Source of the DNA: Patescibacteria group bacterium UBA2100 | GTDB taxonomy: Bacteria > Patescibacteriota > Minisyncoccia > Phycocordibacterales > UBA2100 | Direction of reading: 5' to 3' | NCBI GenBank assembly: GCA_002331185.1 | Contig: DCYW01000019.1 | Coordinates: forward strand, 1-55,346 | DNA: 55,346 nt | Shown here: piece by piece, positions 8,402 to 16,696 of the stretch | Numbering within the stretch: position 1 is the first letter of the stretch | Layout: the number at the start of each line of letters is the position of its first letter | The notes under the pieces: generated by a model | Told to the model about the DNA's origin: nothing | Database searches by the model: none | What the model saw: the letters and a program-made list of their open reading frames with translations, nothing else | Made by a program: the position numbers and the translations under genes

Positions 8402-8430
8402 AGTATACCGACTACCCGAAACCAAGTCAA
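8402..8430 (-). promoter_or_regulatory. nusA promoter, TTGACT-17-TATACT
   Basis: Minus strand TTGACT (8430-8425) and TATACT (8407-8402) are 17 bp apart, close to the sigma70 consensus. Expected transcription start is about 8395, which gives a leader of about 77 nt carrying the attenuator hairpin. Confidence 0.85.
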
Positions 8431-8497
8431 TACTGTTCGATACTGGACCAAGAGTGTTTTTGCACAGTGAAAAGAGGGCTTTGAATGTATGATTTGA

Positions 8498-8503
8498 TAT
8501 ACT
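8498..8503 (+). promoter_or_regulatory. -10 box for the pilB operon
   Basis: TATACT lies 38 nt before the pilB ATG at 8542. An in-frame ATG at 8485 lies upstream of this box and cannot be in the transcript. The short leader holds a small hairpin (GGTGC/GCACC). Confidence 0.55.
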
Positions 8504-8541
8504 TACGTACAAGAGGGTGCAATAAGCACCTGTGTTATCAC

Positions 8542-10287
8542 ATGTACATTAATGACGAACAACTTCGCGAATTTTTAAGCGACTCAGGACTTGTTTCGCA
8601 GAAAAAGTTTGATAACGCTGTTAAAACAGCTACTGAAAAAGGTATTACGGTGAGCGAAGTGTTGGTATCAGAAGGAGAAATTTCTGAAGATGATTTGCGA
8701 CGCTCACATGCCTACGTACTAGGTATTCCTTTTGTTAATTTATCTGATTCAAAACCAGACCTCAATACACTCGCTCTTATTCCAGAACCTATTGCACGAC
8801 GCAATAATATTGTAGCGTTTAGACAAGAGGAAAATAAGTTGGAAGTTGCCATGCTCGACACCGACGACTTAGCAGCAATCGATTTCGTAAAAAAGAAGAC
8901 ACAACTTACGATTTTGCCACGGCTTACTGATGCCACATCAATTAAACAGATGCTCCGTTTATATCAAAAGACGCTCCGTGACGAACTAGGAGATGTTATT
9001 ACCCGTGAATCACAAACACTTGAAAAATTTGGGAAATTACAACCAGAGAATGAAAATGATTTACGAAAACTTGCGGAAGGAGTGCCAGCTGTGCGAGTGC
9101 TCGATTCATTGCTGCGTCATGCAATTGTACAAAACGCTTCTGATATTCATATTGAACCGCAAGAAGAGGCTCTTTTGGTACGGTATCGTATTGATGGAAT
9201 TTTGCATGATGCCATGTCGCTTCCAAGCAGTGCGACTGCTTCAATTACTGCCCGAGTAAAAATCTTAGCGAACTTACGGCTTGATGAAAAACGACTTCCA
9301 CAAGATGGGCGATTTCGAATGGAGACAGACGGCGATAGGGTGTCGTTCCGTGTTTCAGTACTGCCAACGTATCATGGAGAAAAAACAGTCATGCGATTGT
9401 TGCGTGAAGATGTATCTGGTTTTACATTAGAATCTCTTGGTTTTCATGGTGAAGGGCTTGAACGATCACACGATGCGACTCGAAAGAAAACAGGACTTAT
9501 TCTGGTGACTGGCCCAACAGGTTCTGGTAAATCAACAACGCTCTACACCATGTTGGATATTTTAAATACACCAGACGTGAATATCTCAACTGTGGAGGAT
9601 CCAATTGAGTATCAGATGAAACGCATAAACCAAACACAAGTACGACCAGACATTGGGTTCACCTTTTCCACAGGACTTCGCTCACTCGTGCGTCAAGACC
9701 CAGATATTATTATGGTTGGTGAAATTCGAGATCGCGAGACCGCAGCGCTCGCTATAAACGCGGCTCTCACGGGGCACTTAGTGCTTTCAACACTGCACAC
9801 CAACTCGGCTGCTGGAGCAGTGCCTCGCCTTATTGATATGGGAGTAGAACCGTTTTTGCTCGCCTCAACCCTACAGGTGGTTATTGGTCAAAGACTTGTG
9901 CGTACACTATGTAACGATAGAGAAGAATATAAATTATCCGCCGCAGAAATGAGAGGTCTAGAAGAGATGGCCGACCTAGGAGCAGTTTTGAAAGCGTTAA
10001 AAGAGGAAGACATTGTTTCTCAAAAAAGTACGTTTAAAAGCGTCTCTCTTTCAAAAGAAAAACCAACAAAAGAATGTGAAACTGGCTATAGTGGACGAAA
10101 AGGTATTCAAGAAGTGCTGCCGGTGACAGAGGGAATTAAGAAAATGATTCTCTCTGGATCTTCTGCTGATGCAATTGAAGATCAAGCACGAAAAGAAGGA
10201 ATGCTTACTATGCTCGAGGATGGTATCTACAAAAGCGCTTCAGGAACAACAAGTCTTGCAGAAGTGTTACGTGTTGTAAGTGAATAA
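8542..10287 (+). CDS. pilB: Type IV pilus assembly ATPase PilB (GspE family)
   Basis: This cytoplasmic hexameric ATPase powers pilus or pseudopilus extension. An N-terminal GspE/MshEN-type domain (about residues 1-130) is followed by the ATPase core: Walker A GPTGSGKSTT at about residue 324, an aspartate box (STVEDPIEYQM), Walker B (RQDPDIIMVGEIRDRETA) and a histidine box (GHLVLSTLHTNSA). The zinc-binding segment near the C-terminus is altered: instead of four cysteines only two remain (LCNDREE and KECETGYSGRKG), spread over a longer spacer. I start at 8542 because the -10 box lies at 8498. It is 3 bp from pilC, so the two are co-transcribed. Confidence 0.95.
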   Translation: MYINDEQLREFLSDSGLVSQKKFDNAVKTATEKGITVSEVLVSEGEISEDDLRRSHAYVLGIPFVNLSDSKPDLNTLALIPEPIARRNNIVAFRQEENKLEVAMLDTDDLAAIDFVKKKTQLTILPRLTDATSIKQMLRLYQKTLRDELGDVITRESQTLEKFGKLQPENENDLRKLAEGVPAVRVLDSLLRHAIVQNASDIHIEPQEEALLVRYRIDGILHDAMSLPSSATASITARVKILANLRLDEKRLPQDGRFRMETDGDRVSFRVSVLPTYHGEKTVMRLLREDVSGFTLESLGFHGEGLERSHDATRKKTGLILVTGPTGSGKSTTLYTMLDILNTPDVNISTVEDPIEYQMKRINQTQVRPDIGFTFSTGLRSLVRQDPDIIMVGEIRDRETAALAINAALTGHLVLSTLHTNSAAGAVPRLIDMGVEPFLLASTLQVVIGQRLVRTLCNDREEYKLSAAEMRGLEEMADLGAVLKALKEEDIVSQKSTFKSVSLSKEKPTKECETGYSGRKGIQEVLPVTEGIKKMILSGSSADAIEDQARKEGMLTMLEDGIYKSASGTTSLAEVLRVVSE

Positions 10288-10290
10288 TAT

Positions 10291-11499
10291 ATGAAATTTA
10301 CCTACAAAGCAGAACGAGATGGTGAGACGTACACCGATACCATTGAAGCAACTGATAGGTTTGAAGTATATAGACACGTGCGCGCCGAAGGAGGCGCGGT
10401 AATTTCAGTGATTTCAGAAAAGCAAAATAACTGGAGTGTTACCTATTGGAATTCAAAATTCTCAACAGTAAAGGAACACGACAAAATTGTGTTCGCATCA
10501 AACCTTGCAGCTATGATTTCAGCCGGGCTTCCTATATCGCGCGCGCTTTCAGTGGCAGAGAGACAGGCAAAAAACCCTAAACTAAAGAGCGTTATATTGC
10601 ATGTGCGAGGGGATATTCAAAAAGGAGGCACGTTTCATGAGGCGCTTGGTAGATTTCCAGATGTCTTTTCGAAATTATTTGTCGCAATGGTTCGCGCTGG
10701 TGAAGAGTCGGGGACACTCGATGAAGCGCTTACAACAGTTGGCAATCAACTTCAGCGTTCGTATGAACTAAAAAAGAAAATCAAAGGAGCACTTATTTAT
10801 CCAAGCATTATTGTAGTGGCCATAGTCGGTATTGGATTTCTCATGATGACTGAAGTTGTGCCAACGTTGTCAAAGACATTCACAGAATTGGGGGCCGATT
10901 TACCAAAGGCAACGCAAGCAATTATTAATGTGAGTGATTTCTTAGTTAATTACACACTGCTTGTTTTACTTGGAGTCTTAGGTGCAGTGGCGGGAGTATA
11001 TGGAATTTTACGAACAGCTGGTGGTCAGCGTGGCAGAGATAAGATTCTTCTTTCGACCCCGCTAATTGGTGAGCTTGTGAAAGAAATTAATGCAGCACGA
11101 ACTGCTCGAACATTTGCATCACTTCTGGCTGCAGGTGTGGACATTTTGACCGCACTTCAAATTACCGGCGAAGTTGTACAAAATCATTATCACAAGGACG
11201 TGCTTAAAGCAGCAGCAGAAAAGGTGCAAAAAGGAGGCCAACTGTCAGATACATTTATGAAACGAGAAGACCTCTACCCGCCGCTTATGGGGGAGATGAT
11301 AGCAGTGGGAGAAGAAACAGGTGCACTTGCCGATATGCTTTTGCGTGTCGCTACTTTTTATGAAAGTGAAGTTGAGCAAAAGACAAAAAATATGTCGACC
11401 ATTATTGAGCCGTTTCTCATGTTGCTTATCGGTGTAACGGTTGGGTTCTTTGCTGTTGCGATGATTGGTCCTATCTACTCTCTTTCCGAAGCGTTTTAA
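10291..11499 (+). CDS. pilC: Type IV pilus inner-membrane platform protein PilC (GspF family)
   Basis: PilC is the polytopic platform that couples PilB to the growing pilus. The 402 residues contain two GspF repeats (about residues 70-190 and 270-395), each with the pattern FASNLAAMISAGLPISRAL or its copy FASLLAAGVDILTALQI, and three hydrophobic segments (near 170, 220 and 375). It starts 3 bp after pilB with ATATATG and no Shine-Dalgarno sequence. A 48-nt perfect palindrome lies just after the stop and probably ends or protects the pilBC transcript. Confidence 0.95.
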   Translation: MKFTYKAERDGETYTDTIEATDRFEVYRHVRAEGGAVISVISEKQNNWSVTYWNSKFSTVKEHDKIVFASNLAAMISAGLPISRALSVAERQAKNPKLKSVILHVRGDIQKGGTFHEALGRFPDVFSKLFVAMVRAGEESGTLDEALTTVGNQLQRSYELKKKIKGALIYPSIIVVAIVGIGFLMMTEVVPTLSKTFTELGADLPKATQAIINVSDFLVNYTLLVLLGVLGAVAGVYGILRTAGGQRGRDKILLSTPLIGELVKEINAARTARTFASLLAAGVDILTALQITGEVVQNHYHKDVLKAAAEKVQKGGQLSDTFMKREDLYPPLMGEMIAVGEETGALADMLLRVATFYESEVEQKTKNMSTIIEPFLMLLIGVTVGFFAVAMIGPIYSLSEAF

Positions 11500-11510
11500 C
11501 GTAATGGTAA

Positions 11511-11558
11511 CAATACAAAGCACACCTACTGATGCATCAGTAGGTGTGCTTTGTATTG
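11511..11558. repeat. 48-nt perfect palindrome after pilC
   Basis: Two 24-nt arms (11511-11534 and 11535-11558) are exact reverse complements with no loop. The centre is CCTACTGATGCATCAGTAGG, which recurs in the palindrome at 14324-14363. It begins 11 bp after the pilC stop codon, has no T-tract, and may act as a bidirectional terminator or a protein-binding site. Confidence 0.85.
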
Positions 11559-11603
11559 CTGTGGGGTACAGCTGTGGTCAACAGTGCGTTACAATACTAA
11601 GTA

Positions 11604-12065
11604 ATGAAGTTTCAGGTTCTTTATACGCGAGGAGTAGGATTGCTTGAGATTGTGGTGGGGGTGTCACTCCTGACAACCGTGTTTGTCGGCATGTTTGGGA
11701 TTCTACAACTTGGAACTCGGCTGGCGACAGATAACAAATCTCGTACTGGTGCACTTGCACTGGCGACTGAGCGAATGGAGTACATACGAAGTCTTGACTA
11801 TGATGATATAGGAGTAGTGGGTGGTGACCCGTCTGGTGCACTTGTTGCAAGTGTACCTATCAACCTCAATAACATCGCATACACGCAACGTACTTATATT
11901 GTATATGTTGATGACCCAAAAGACGGTATTGGGGGATCTGATTCAAACGGAATTACTGATGACTATAAACGGGTGAAAGTAGAAGTTTCGTGGATTGGGC
12001 CGAAAAACAACGTACGAGAGACCACGTTAGTAAGTGATATTGCATCGTTACTAATAGAATCATAG
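11604..12065 (+). CDS. Prepilin-like protein (type IV pilin N-terminal motif)
   Basis: A minor pilin or pseudopilin of 153 residues. The N-terminus has a short leader then GLLEIVVGVSLLTTVFVGMF, the prepilin peptidase site followed by the membrane helix that packs in the pilus core, with the conserved glutamate at mature position 5. The rest is a small polar periplasmic domain. TACAAT at 11590-11595 lies 8 nt before the ATG, so this gene probably starts a new leaderless transcript with the two genes behind it. It is 1 bp from the next prepilin. No prepilin peptidase gene is in the window. Confidence 0.85.
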   Translation: MKFQVLYTRGVGLLEIVVGVSLLTTVFVGMFGILQLGTRLATDNKSRTGALALATERMEYIRSLDYDDIGVVGGDPSGALVASVPINLNNIAYTQRTYIVYVDDPKDGIGGSDSNGITDDYKRVKVEVSWIGPKNNVRETTLVSDIASLLIES

Positions 12066-12066
12066 T

Positions 12067-12663
12067 ATGAAGTATTACGCATCACAGCGCGGATTTACCT
12101 TATTGGAAGCAGTTGTATTACTCGGCATATTTGTTTTGATTGTTGGGGCGATTGTTTCTTCACTGCGGTATGTGTATCGAGGGCAGCGGTTTGCTTTCGA
12201 ACAGGCGGATGCTACTCGTTCAGCACGTACTGGTATTGAGCGAGCAGTGCAAGATTTGCGCGAAGCCTCAGATGCAGACAATGGTGCGTATCCGATTATT
12301 GCGATGGCAACAAGTAGTGTTTCTTTCTATAGTGATTACGATAATGATAATAAGATTGAGCAGATTCGATATTTTATAGATGGATCTGATTTTAAAAAAG
12401 GAATTATAGAATCAGCAGGAAACCCACCAACATATAATGCTGGAAGTGAGGTGGTTACTACTATCGCAACTGATGTTCGCAATAATGCAATTGGTACACC
12501 CATGTTTACTTACTATGATAAGAGCGGGGTGCTTATGAGCGATTATACTGATATAGCTCAATTAGCGTTCGTGACATTGCGACTTGTTGTTAATTTACAT
12601 CCAGAACGAGCTCCTGATGATTTCGAGCTCAGAAGTAGCGCTGCACTTCGTAACATTAGATAA
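12067..12663 (+). CDS. Prepilin-like protein, PilW/PulJ-type
   Basis: A 198-residue minor pseudopilin. The leader ends in RGFTLLEAVVLLGIFVLIVG, a textbook cleavage site after glycine with phenylalanine at +1 and glutamate at +5, followed by the hydrophobic helix. The C-terminal domain is beta-rich and polar. Position between a PilV-like and a PilX-like protein matches the order of minor pilins (V, W, X) in other type IV pilus clusters, and they may form the tip complex. The assignment to the W/J group rests on order and size only. Confidence 0.8.
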   Translation: MKYYASQRGFTLLEAVVLLGIFVLIVGAIVSSLRYVYRGQRFAFEQADATRSARTGIERAVQDLREASDADNGAYPIIAMATSSVSFYSDYDNDNKIEQIRYFIDGSDFKKGIIESAGNPPTYNAGSEVVTTIATDVRNNAIGTPMFTYYDKSGVLMSDYTDIAQLAFVTLRLVVNLHPERAPDDFELRSSAALRNIR

Positions 12664-12664
12664 T

Positions 12665-14068
12665 ATGAATCATTCTTCACAACAAGGAATCGTCATCATT
12701 TTAGTTTTGGTGTTTGCTGCAGTATTTGGTTTGTCAGTCTCAGCACTTACGAGTTTCATATTTAGCCAAGCGAAACTTGGAGCGGGAAAAGAAGTGCGTG
12801 AACAGGCACTGAATATCGCCGAAGCAGGGCTTGAATACTATCAGTGGTTCCTTACACATAATCCTGGCGATACTCAAGACGGGACTGGGGGTGTTGGGCC
12901 CTACGTGCGTACTTATTCTGATCCAGAAACAGGTGAAATAGGCTCGTTTAGTTTGGATGTCGTTGGTAATGAATCGTGTGGGATATTACAATCAATTGAC
13001 GTTACGTCAACTGGTACTGTGAACTCTGATCCCAAGTTTACTCGCACTGTTTTTGGAAGGCATGCTACCCCTTCCGTTGCAGAGTACTCATACATTATAG
13101 GCGATGATGTATGGGCTGGTGCTAATCGTGAAATTACCGGGCCGTATCATTCAAATGGAGGCATACGCATGGATGGGACTAATAATTCAGTGGTTACCAG
13201 TGCTGTCTCAAGTTGGTCAGAGAGCTTTAACTGCAACGGTGGGAGTGCGTCTCCTGGGGTGTGTGGCGATGGGCCAAATTCTACTTTGTGGCAATATCCA
13301 GGGTCGCCTATAAGTTTTGACGACATGGAGACATCTTTCCCGACAATAAAAACCGCAGCAACTACAGATGGTATTTATCTTGCTCCCTATGGCTCGACAG
13401 AGATAAATTGGTACGGATATATTTCTGCAGTTGACGGGTACCACCTCATCTTTAATGCAGACGGTACTGTTGATATATATCAAGTCACAGGTACGAATTG
13501 GACGTTTGGGTACCGCACTGGTATTGGGTATACACTCGATTACAATACTATAACCGCGGAGTCATTTATAGAACGAAGAACCATTCCCACTGACTGCCCA
13601 GTTATTTTTGTCGAAGATAAGGTATGGATTGAAGGAACCGTAAAAGGCAAGGTGACTGTTATCGCGGCTGACTTAGTAAACGCAGGGTATGATCCCGATG
13701 TCATTATTAATGACGATATTAATTACTCGGTACAAGATGGCTCCGACGGATTGACGGTCATCAGTGAGTTCGGCATTTATATACCACCGAACTCTCCAGA
13801 CAATCTTTCAATTAATGGTATTTTTGTTGCACAAGGTGATCGGTTTGGCAGACCATACTATGAAGGTGACGTGAAAACACAACTCACCATAAAAGGATCT
13901 ATTATTTCAAGTGGGCGAGTGGGGACTGCATGGTTATCTGGTTCCACAACTGTTTCTGGGTATCAAAATCGAGACAATATATATGATCGACTACAAACAA
14001 CAAATCCGCCCCCATTCACGCCATCGAGCACTCTTATTCCAGAATATATTCTTTGGCAGGAATTATAG
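12665..14068 (+). CDS. PilX-like pilus assembly protein, 467 aa
   Basis: The N-terminus (GIVIILVLVFAAVFGLSVSA) is a membrane helix preceded by a short polar leader, then comes REQALNIAEAGLEYYQWFL, the conserved N-terminal segment of PilX-type pilus assembly proteins. The large C-terminal part (about residues 80-467) is rich in Gly, Ser, Thr, Tyr and Asn and looks like a repetitive beta-structured exterior domain, possibly an adhesin or a tip component. It has few cysteines. The start at 12665 follows the previous stop by 1 bp; an in-frame ATG at 12584 would overlap the upstream gene and is less likely. A T-tailed hairpin follows. Confidence 0.75.
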   Translation: MNHSSQQGIVIILVLVFAAVFGLSVSALTSFIFSQAKLGAGKEVREQALNIAEAGLEYYQWFLTHNPGDTQDGTGGVGPYVRTYSDPETGEIGSFSLDVVGNESCGILQSIDVTSTGTVNSDPKFTRTVFGRHATPSVAEYSYIIGDDVWAGANREITGPYHSNGGIRMDGTNNSVVTSAVSSWSESFNCNGGSASPGVCGDGPNSTLWQYPGSPISFDDMETSFPTIKTAATTDGIYLAPYGSTEINWYGYISAVDGYHLIFNADGTVDIYQVTGTNWTFGYRTGIGYTLDYNTITAESFIERRTIPTDCPVIFVEDKVWIEGTVKGKVTVIAADLVNAGYDPDVIINDDINYSVQDGSDGLTVISEFGIYIPPNSPDNLSINGIFVAQGDRFGRPYYEGDVKTQLTIKGSIISSGRVGTAWLSGSTTVSGYQNRDNIYDRLQTTNPPPFTPSSTLIPEYILWQEL

Positions 14069-14082
14069 TTGACGTGTGCTAC

Positions 14083-14118
14083 AAAAAGAAAGACTCTTGC
14101 AAAACGGTCTTTCTTTTT
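14083..14118. terminator. Bidirectional terminator after the pseudopilin operon
   Basis: Arms of 12 nt (14083-14094 and 14107-14118) pair perfectly. The A/T-rich outer part gives a T-rich tail on both strands, so it can end the plus-strand pilin transcript and the minus-strand small cistron at 14134-14260. Confidence 0.75.
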
Positions 14119-14133
14119 GGGACCAACAATATA

Positions 14134-14260
14134 TTACTGCATGGTTGGGGTGCCAGACGGTAAAGACATAAGATTGACGTGCAGATGTCTTGCGAAACGA
14201 TTCGCTGCTGCTTCACACAGGAATCTCTCTAAATCGTTTTCCAAATGGTTTATCCGACAT
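14134..14260 (-). pseudogene. Possible small frameshifted gene
   Basis: On the minus strand AAGGAG lies about 8 nt before an ATG at 14260. The frame reads MSDKPFGKRFREIPV and stops at 14213. The next frame continues in protein-like sequence (EAAANRFARHLHVNLMSLPS and on) to a TAA at 14134. Removing one base near 14216 would join the two into about 41 residues. A terminator follows at 14083-14118. It could be a broken gene, a programmed frameshift or chance. I do not recognise the product. Confidence 0.3.
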
Positions 14261-14323
14261 AGTGAAAACTCCTTTTGCTGCACGTCTATCGGTATTAGAT
14301 AGAAAGACTTTCGATACTATAAG

Positions 14324-14363
14324 CGTTAACAGACCTACTGATGCATCAGTAGGTCTGTTAACG
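14324..14363. repeat. 40-nt perfect palindrome upstream of tpiA
   Basis: Two 20-nt arms (14324-14343 and 14344-14363) are exact reverse complements. The central 22 nt equal the centre of the palindrome at 11511-11558. It ends 13 bp before the tpiA -10 box, so it covers the -35 region and could control tpiA. Confidence 0.85.
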
Positions 14364-14376
14364 AGTGGAGTGATGG

Positions 14377-14382
14377 TATACT
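14377..14382 (+). promoter_or_regulatory. -10 box of tpiA, leaderless
   Basis: TATACT ends 6 nt before the tpiA ATG at 14389. With a normal 6-8 nt distance to the transcription start, the mRNA begins at or next to the start codon. Confidence 0.7.
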
Positions 14383-14388
14383 TTCAAA

Positions 14389-15141
14389 ATGAAATCAGTC
14401 ATTTGTAATTGGAAAATGAATCCTGCTTCATTTGTTGAAGCAAAGCGACTCTTTGATGTAACGAAAACGCTTGCAGCATCTGTGAAGAAGGTAGATATCG
14501 TTGTTGTTCCTCCTGTTGTTTTCTTGCGCGAGCTTGCCAAAGGGTACCGAGGTACTCGTGTAGAATTTGGTGCACAGAATATTTCAACTGAAGGTAGCGG
14601 GTCGCATACTGGAGAAACTGCTGCAGCACACGTTCGTGATGCAGGCGCAACACATACTATTATTGGGCACGCTGAACGCCGTGCTCTTGGTGAGACAGAT
14701 GAGCGTGTAAGTAAAAAAGTGGTACGTGCGCTTGAAAATAAAATCGATTGTATCGTTGCAGTTGGAGAAAGCGAGCGTGATGAACATGGGGAATATGTAC
14801 AGATGGTACGTAATCAAATTGTTATCGCACTACGAGAAGTTCCTGCAGCGAGATTTAAAAATATAACTATTGCCTACGAACCGATATGGGCAATTGGGGC
14901 GCCAACTGCACCTGATGCAAACGAAGTGCATCAAATGATGTTATTGGTTCGAAAAACGGTACGCGATGCGTTTGGCGACAAAGCACTTAAAGCGATACGC
15001 GTTGTTTACGGAGGAGCAGTAAATGAAGAGAATGCGCATGATATATTGAGTGTTCCAGATCTGGATGGTGTATTGGTAGGGAGAGCGAGCTTAGAACCAA
15101 CTCAACTGAAGGCAATAATACAGGCTGCACAAAGCGCATGA
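14389..15141 (+). CDS. tpiA: Triosephosphate isomerase
   Basis: Interconverts dihydroxyacetone phosphate and glyceraldehyde 3-phosphate in glycolysis. The 250-residue barrel has every catalytic landmark: the substrate lysine in NWKMNP (residues 5-10), the catalytic histidine in IIGHAERR (about residue 90), the catalytic glutamate in AYEPIWAIG (about residue 165), and the phosphate-binding YGGAVN near 210. It overlaps the pgk start by 4 bp (ATGA), so the two are translationally coupled. A -10 box 6 nt upstream of the ATG indicates a leaderless message. GAPDH and the other glycolytic enzymes are not in the window. Confidence 0.97.
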   Translation: MKSVICNWKMNPASFVEAKRLFDVTKTLAASVKKVDIVVVPPVVFLRELAKGYRGTRVEFGAQNISTEGSGSHTGETAAAHVRDAGATHTIIGHAERRALGETDERVSKKVVRALENKIDCIVAVGESERDEHGEYVQMVRNQIVIALREVPAARFKNITIAYEPIWAIGAPTAPDANEVHQMMLLVRKTVRDAFGDKALKAIRVVYGGAVNEENAHDILSVPDLDGVLVGRASLEPTQLKAIIQAAQSA

Positions 15142-16244
15142 ATATAGAATGGATAGATGAACAGAATGATTTAGCTGGCAAAGTGGTGCTAGTCCGTGCT
15201 GGGCTGAATACTCCTATAGAGAATGGAATGGTGCGTAATGATTTTAGAATACAGAGAGCTTTACCGACGTTACGTTTTCTTAGAGATCAAGGTGCCCGGA
15301 TAATTATTATTTCGCATATTGGACGTGATGGAACTGAAACACTGCAGCCTGTTGCAGATGCATTGCATGAACATCTTCCTGTCGCATTCCAAACAAGGGA
15401 GGAGTTAGTTGTTTCTACACTACAAAACGGCGATATCGTACTGCTTGAAAATCTACGACAGGACAATCGTGAAATAGAAAATGACGAAACATTTGCGCAA
15501 GAGCTGGCAGCACTCGCAGATATTTTTGTACAAGATGCGTTCTCAGTATGTCATCGAAAACATGCGAGTATTGTGGGAATACCACAATATATCAAAAGTT
15601 ATGGCGGTCTCTTATTGAGAGAGGAAATTGAAAAATTGGCGCAAGTTCTTGATCCAGAACACCCTGCCCTGTTTATTTTAGGAGGTGCAAAGTTTGAAAC
15701 CAAAGAGCCACTCATCAGGAAATTTATTGAGGTCTACGATACTCTCTTTATCGGTGGTGCATTACAGAATGAGCTACTCGCTGCCCGCGGGATAGAGGTG
15801 GGAGCGTCAGTTATCGGTGATGGTGAAATTGCCAAAGATATTTTGGAAAATGAAAAAATAGCTAGCGTGCACGATGTTGTTGTTGCGCATGTAGATGGAA
15901 GTTCTGAAACGCTTGCTATAAATGAAATAGGGAGCGAAGACACAATTGTTGATATAGGTGATGGCACAATGCAGGATCTTGTCGCAACATTTAATAGATA
16001 TAAAACCATTATTTGGAATGGACCGTTGGGCTGGTATGAAAAAGGGTATACTAGTGCAACAAAAACATGTGCACACGCACTTGCATTAAGTAGCGCAACG
16101 ACCGTTGTCGGAGGTGGAGACACCATCGCACTTATTCAAAAAGAAAAGTTAGAAAATGAGTTTGACTTTGTTTCAACAGGAGGTGGGGCAATGTTGGAGT
16201 TTTTGCTCAAAGGAACACTTCCCGGGCTTGAAGTACTGAAATAA
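15138..16244 (+). CDS. pgk: Phosphoglycerate kinase, divergent
   Basis: Transfers phosphate from 1,3-bisphosphoglycerate to ADP. The 368 residues (usual about 390) show SHIGR, LLENLRQDNREIENDE, VQDAFSVCHRKHASIVGIP, GGAKFETK, WNGPLGWYEKG and the C-terminal GGGDTIAL, all recognisable PGK landmarks. Several are altered: the substrate-binding RVDFNVP motif reads RAGLNTP, losing the conserved aspartate but keeping the asparagine, and SHLGRP reads SHIGRD. The enzyme may still be active but is clearly diverged. It starts inside the tpiA stop codon region (4-bp overlap), so it is co-translated with tpiA, and converges with the HIT gene 10 bp away. Confidence 0.93.
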   Translation: MNIEWIDEQNDLAGKVVLVRAGLNTPIENGMVRNDFRIQRALPTLRFLRDQGARIIIISHIGRDGTETLQPVADALHEHLPVAFQTREELVVSTLQNGDIVLLENLRQDNREIENDETFAQELAALADIFVQDAFSVCHRKHASIVGIPQYIKSYGGLLLREEIEKLAQVLDPEHPALFILGGAKFETKEPLIRKFIEVYDTLFIGGALQNELLAARGIEVGASVIGDGEIAKDILENEKIASVHDVVVAHVDGSSETLAINEIGSEDTIVDIGDGTMQDLVATFNRYKTIIWNGPLGWYEKGYTSATKTCAHALALSSATTVVGGGDTIALIQKEKLENEFDFVSTGGGAMLEFLLKGTLPGLEVLK

Positions 16245-16254
16245 GAAACACTCT

Positions 16255-16674
16255 TTACAGAGAGTCTTTTATTTTTGCTGCGATTTTCTCGGCAATAGTG
16301 GTCAATGTTTCGCTACTTGGATTCCCCTCTTTTCCTTCGAGTAATATTTTTGAAGTGATATCTTCGTGATCTTCTGTTGGTATAAGATGTACGTGTGTAT
16401 GTGGTACGTCCCATCCTGCGATGACCAGACCCATCTTTTTTGGTTTCAGCGCATTTTTGATTGCTCCAGCAAGAATGTGTGTAGCTTGCATGACATGCAT
16501 ATATACTTCGATCGGGAGTTTTTCAAAATTTGGCTCGTGTACTTTTGGTACAACAAGTAAGTGACCTGGGCGGATTGGATGGATATCCATAAATGCCAAT
16601 ACGGTTTCATTTTCGTACACTTTATACGAGGGCAGTTCATCTCTAACTATTTTACAAAAAATACATTCTTCCAT
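16255..16674 (-). CDS. HIT family nucleotide-binding hydrolase
   Basis: HIT proteins hydrolyse nucleoside phosphoramidates, AMP-lysine adducts or dinucleoside polyphosphates. The 139 residues contain CIFCKIV at the start, RPGHLLVVPKVH near 38, and the triad motif HTHVHLIP near 95. The start at 16674 is fixed by a TATACT box (minus strand 16686-16681) exactly 6 nt upstream; longer in-frame starts would run into recJ on the other strand. It is divergent from recJ with only 22 bp between start codons and overlapping -10 boxes. It converges with pgk. The exact substrate cannot be told. Confidence 0.93.
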   Translation of the reverse strand: MEECIFCKIVRDELPSYKVYENETVLAFMDIHPIRPGHLLVVPKVHEPNFEKLPIEVYMHVMQATHILAGAIKNALKPKKMGLVIAGWDVPHTHVHLIPTEDHEDITSKILLEGKEGNPSSETLTTIAEKIAAKIKDSL

Positions 16675-16680
16675 TAGTGC

Positions 16681-16688
16681 AGTATAAT
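16681..16688. promoter_or_regulatory. Overlapping divergent -10 boxes (HIT and recJ)
   Basis: TATAAT on the plus strand (16683-16688) serves recJ (ATG 8 nt later). TATACT on the minus strand (16686-16681) serves the HIT gene (ATG 6 nt later). They share four bases, so the polymerases must compete for one site. Each -35 element would lie inside the other gene; TTGGAT (16710-16705) is a candidate for the HIT side. Confidence 0.75.
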
Positions 16689-16696
16689 CCAAACAC

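Noticed and set aside
14069..14302. 77-aa plus-strand ORF before tpiA
   Set aside because: Begins inside the terminator region with a Cys/Lys-rich unlikely composition and no start signal.
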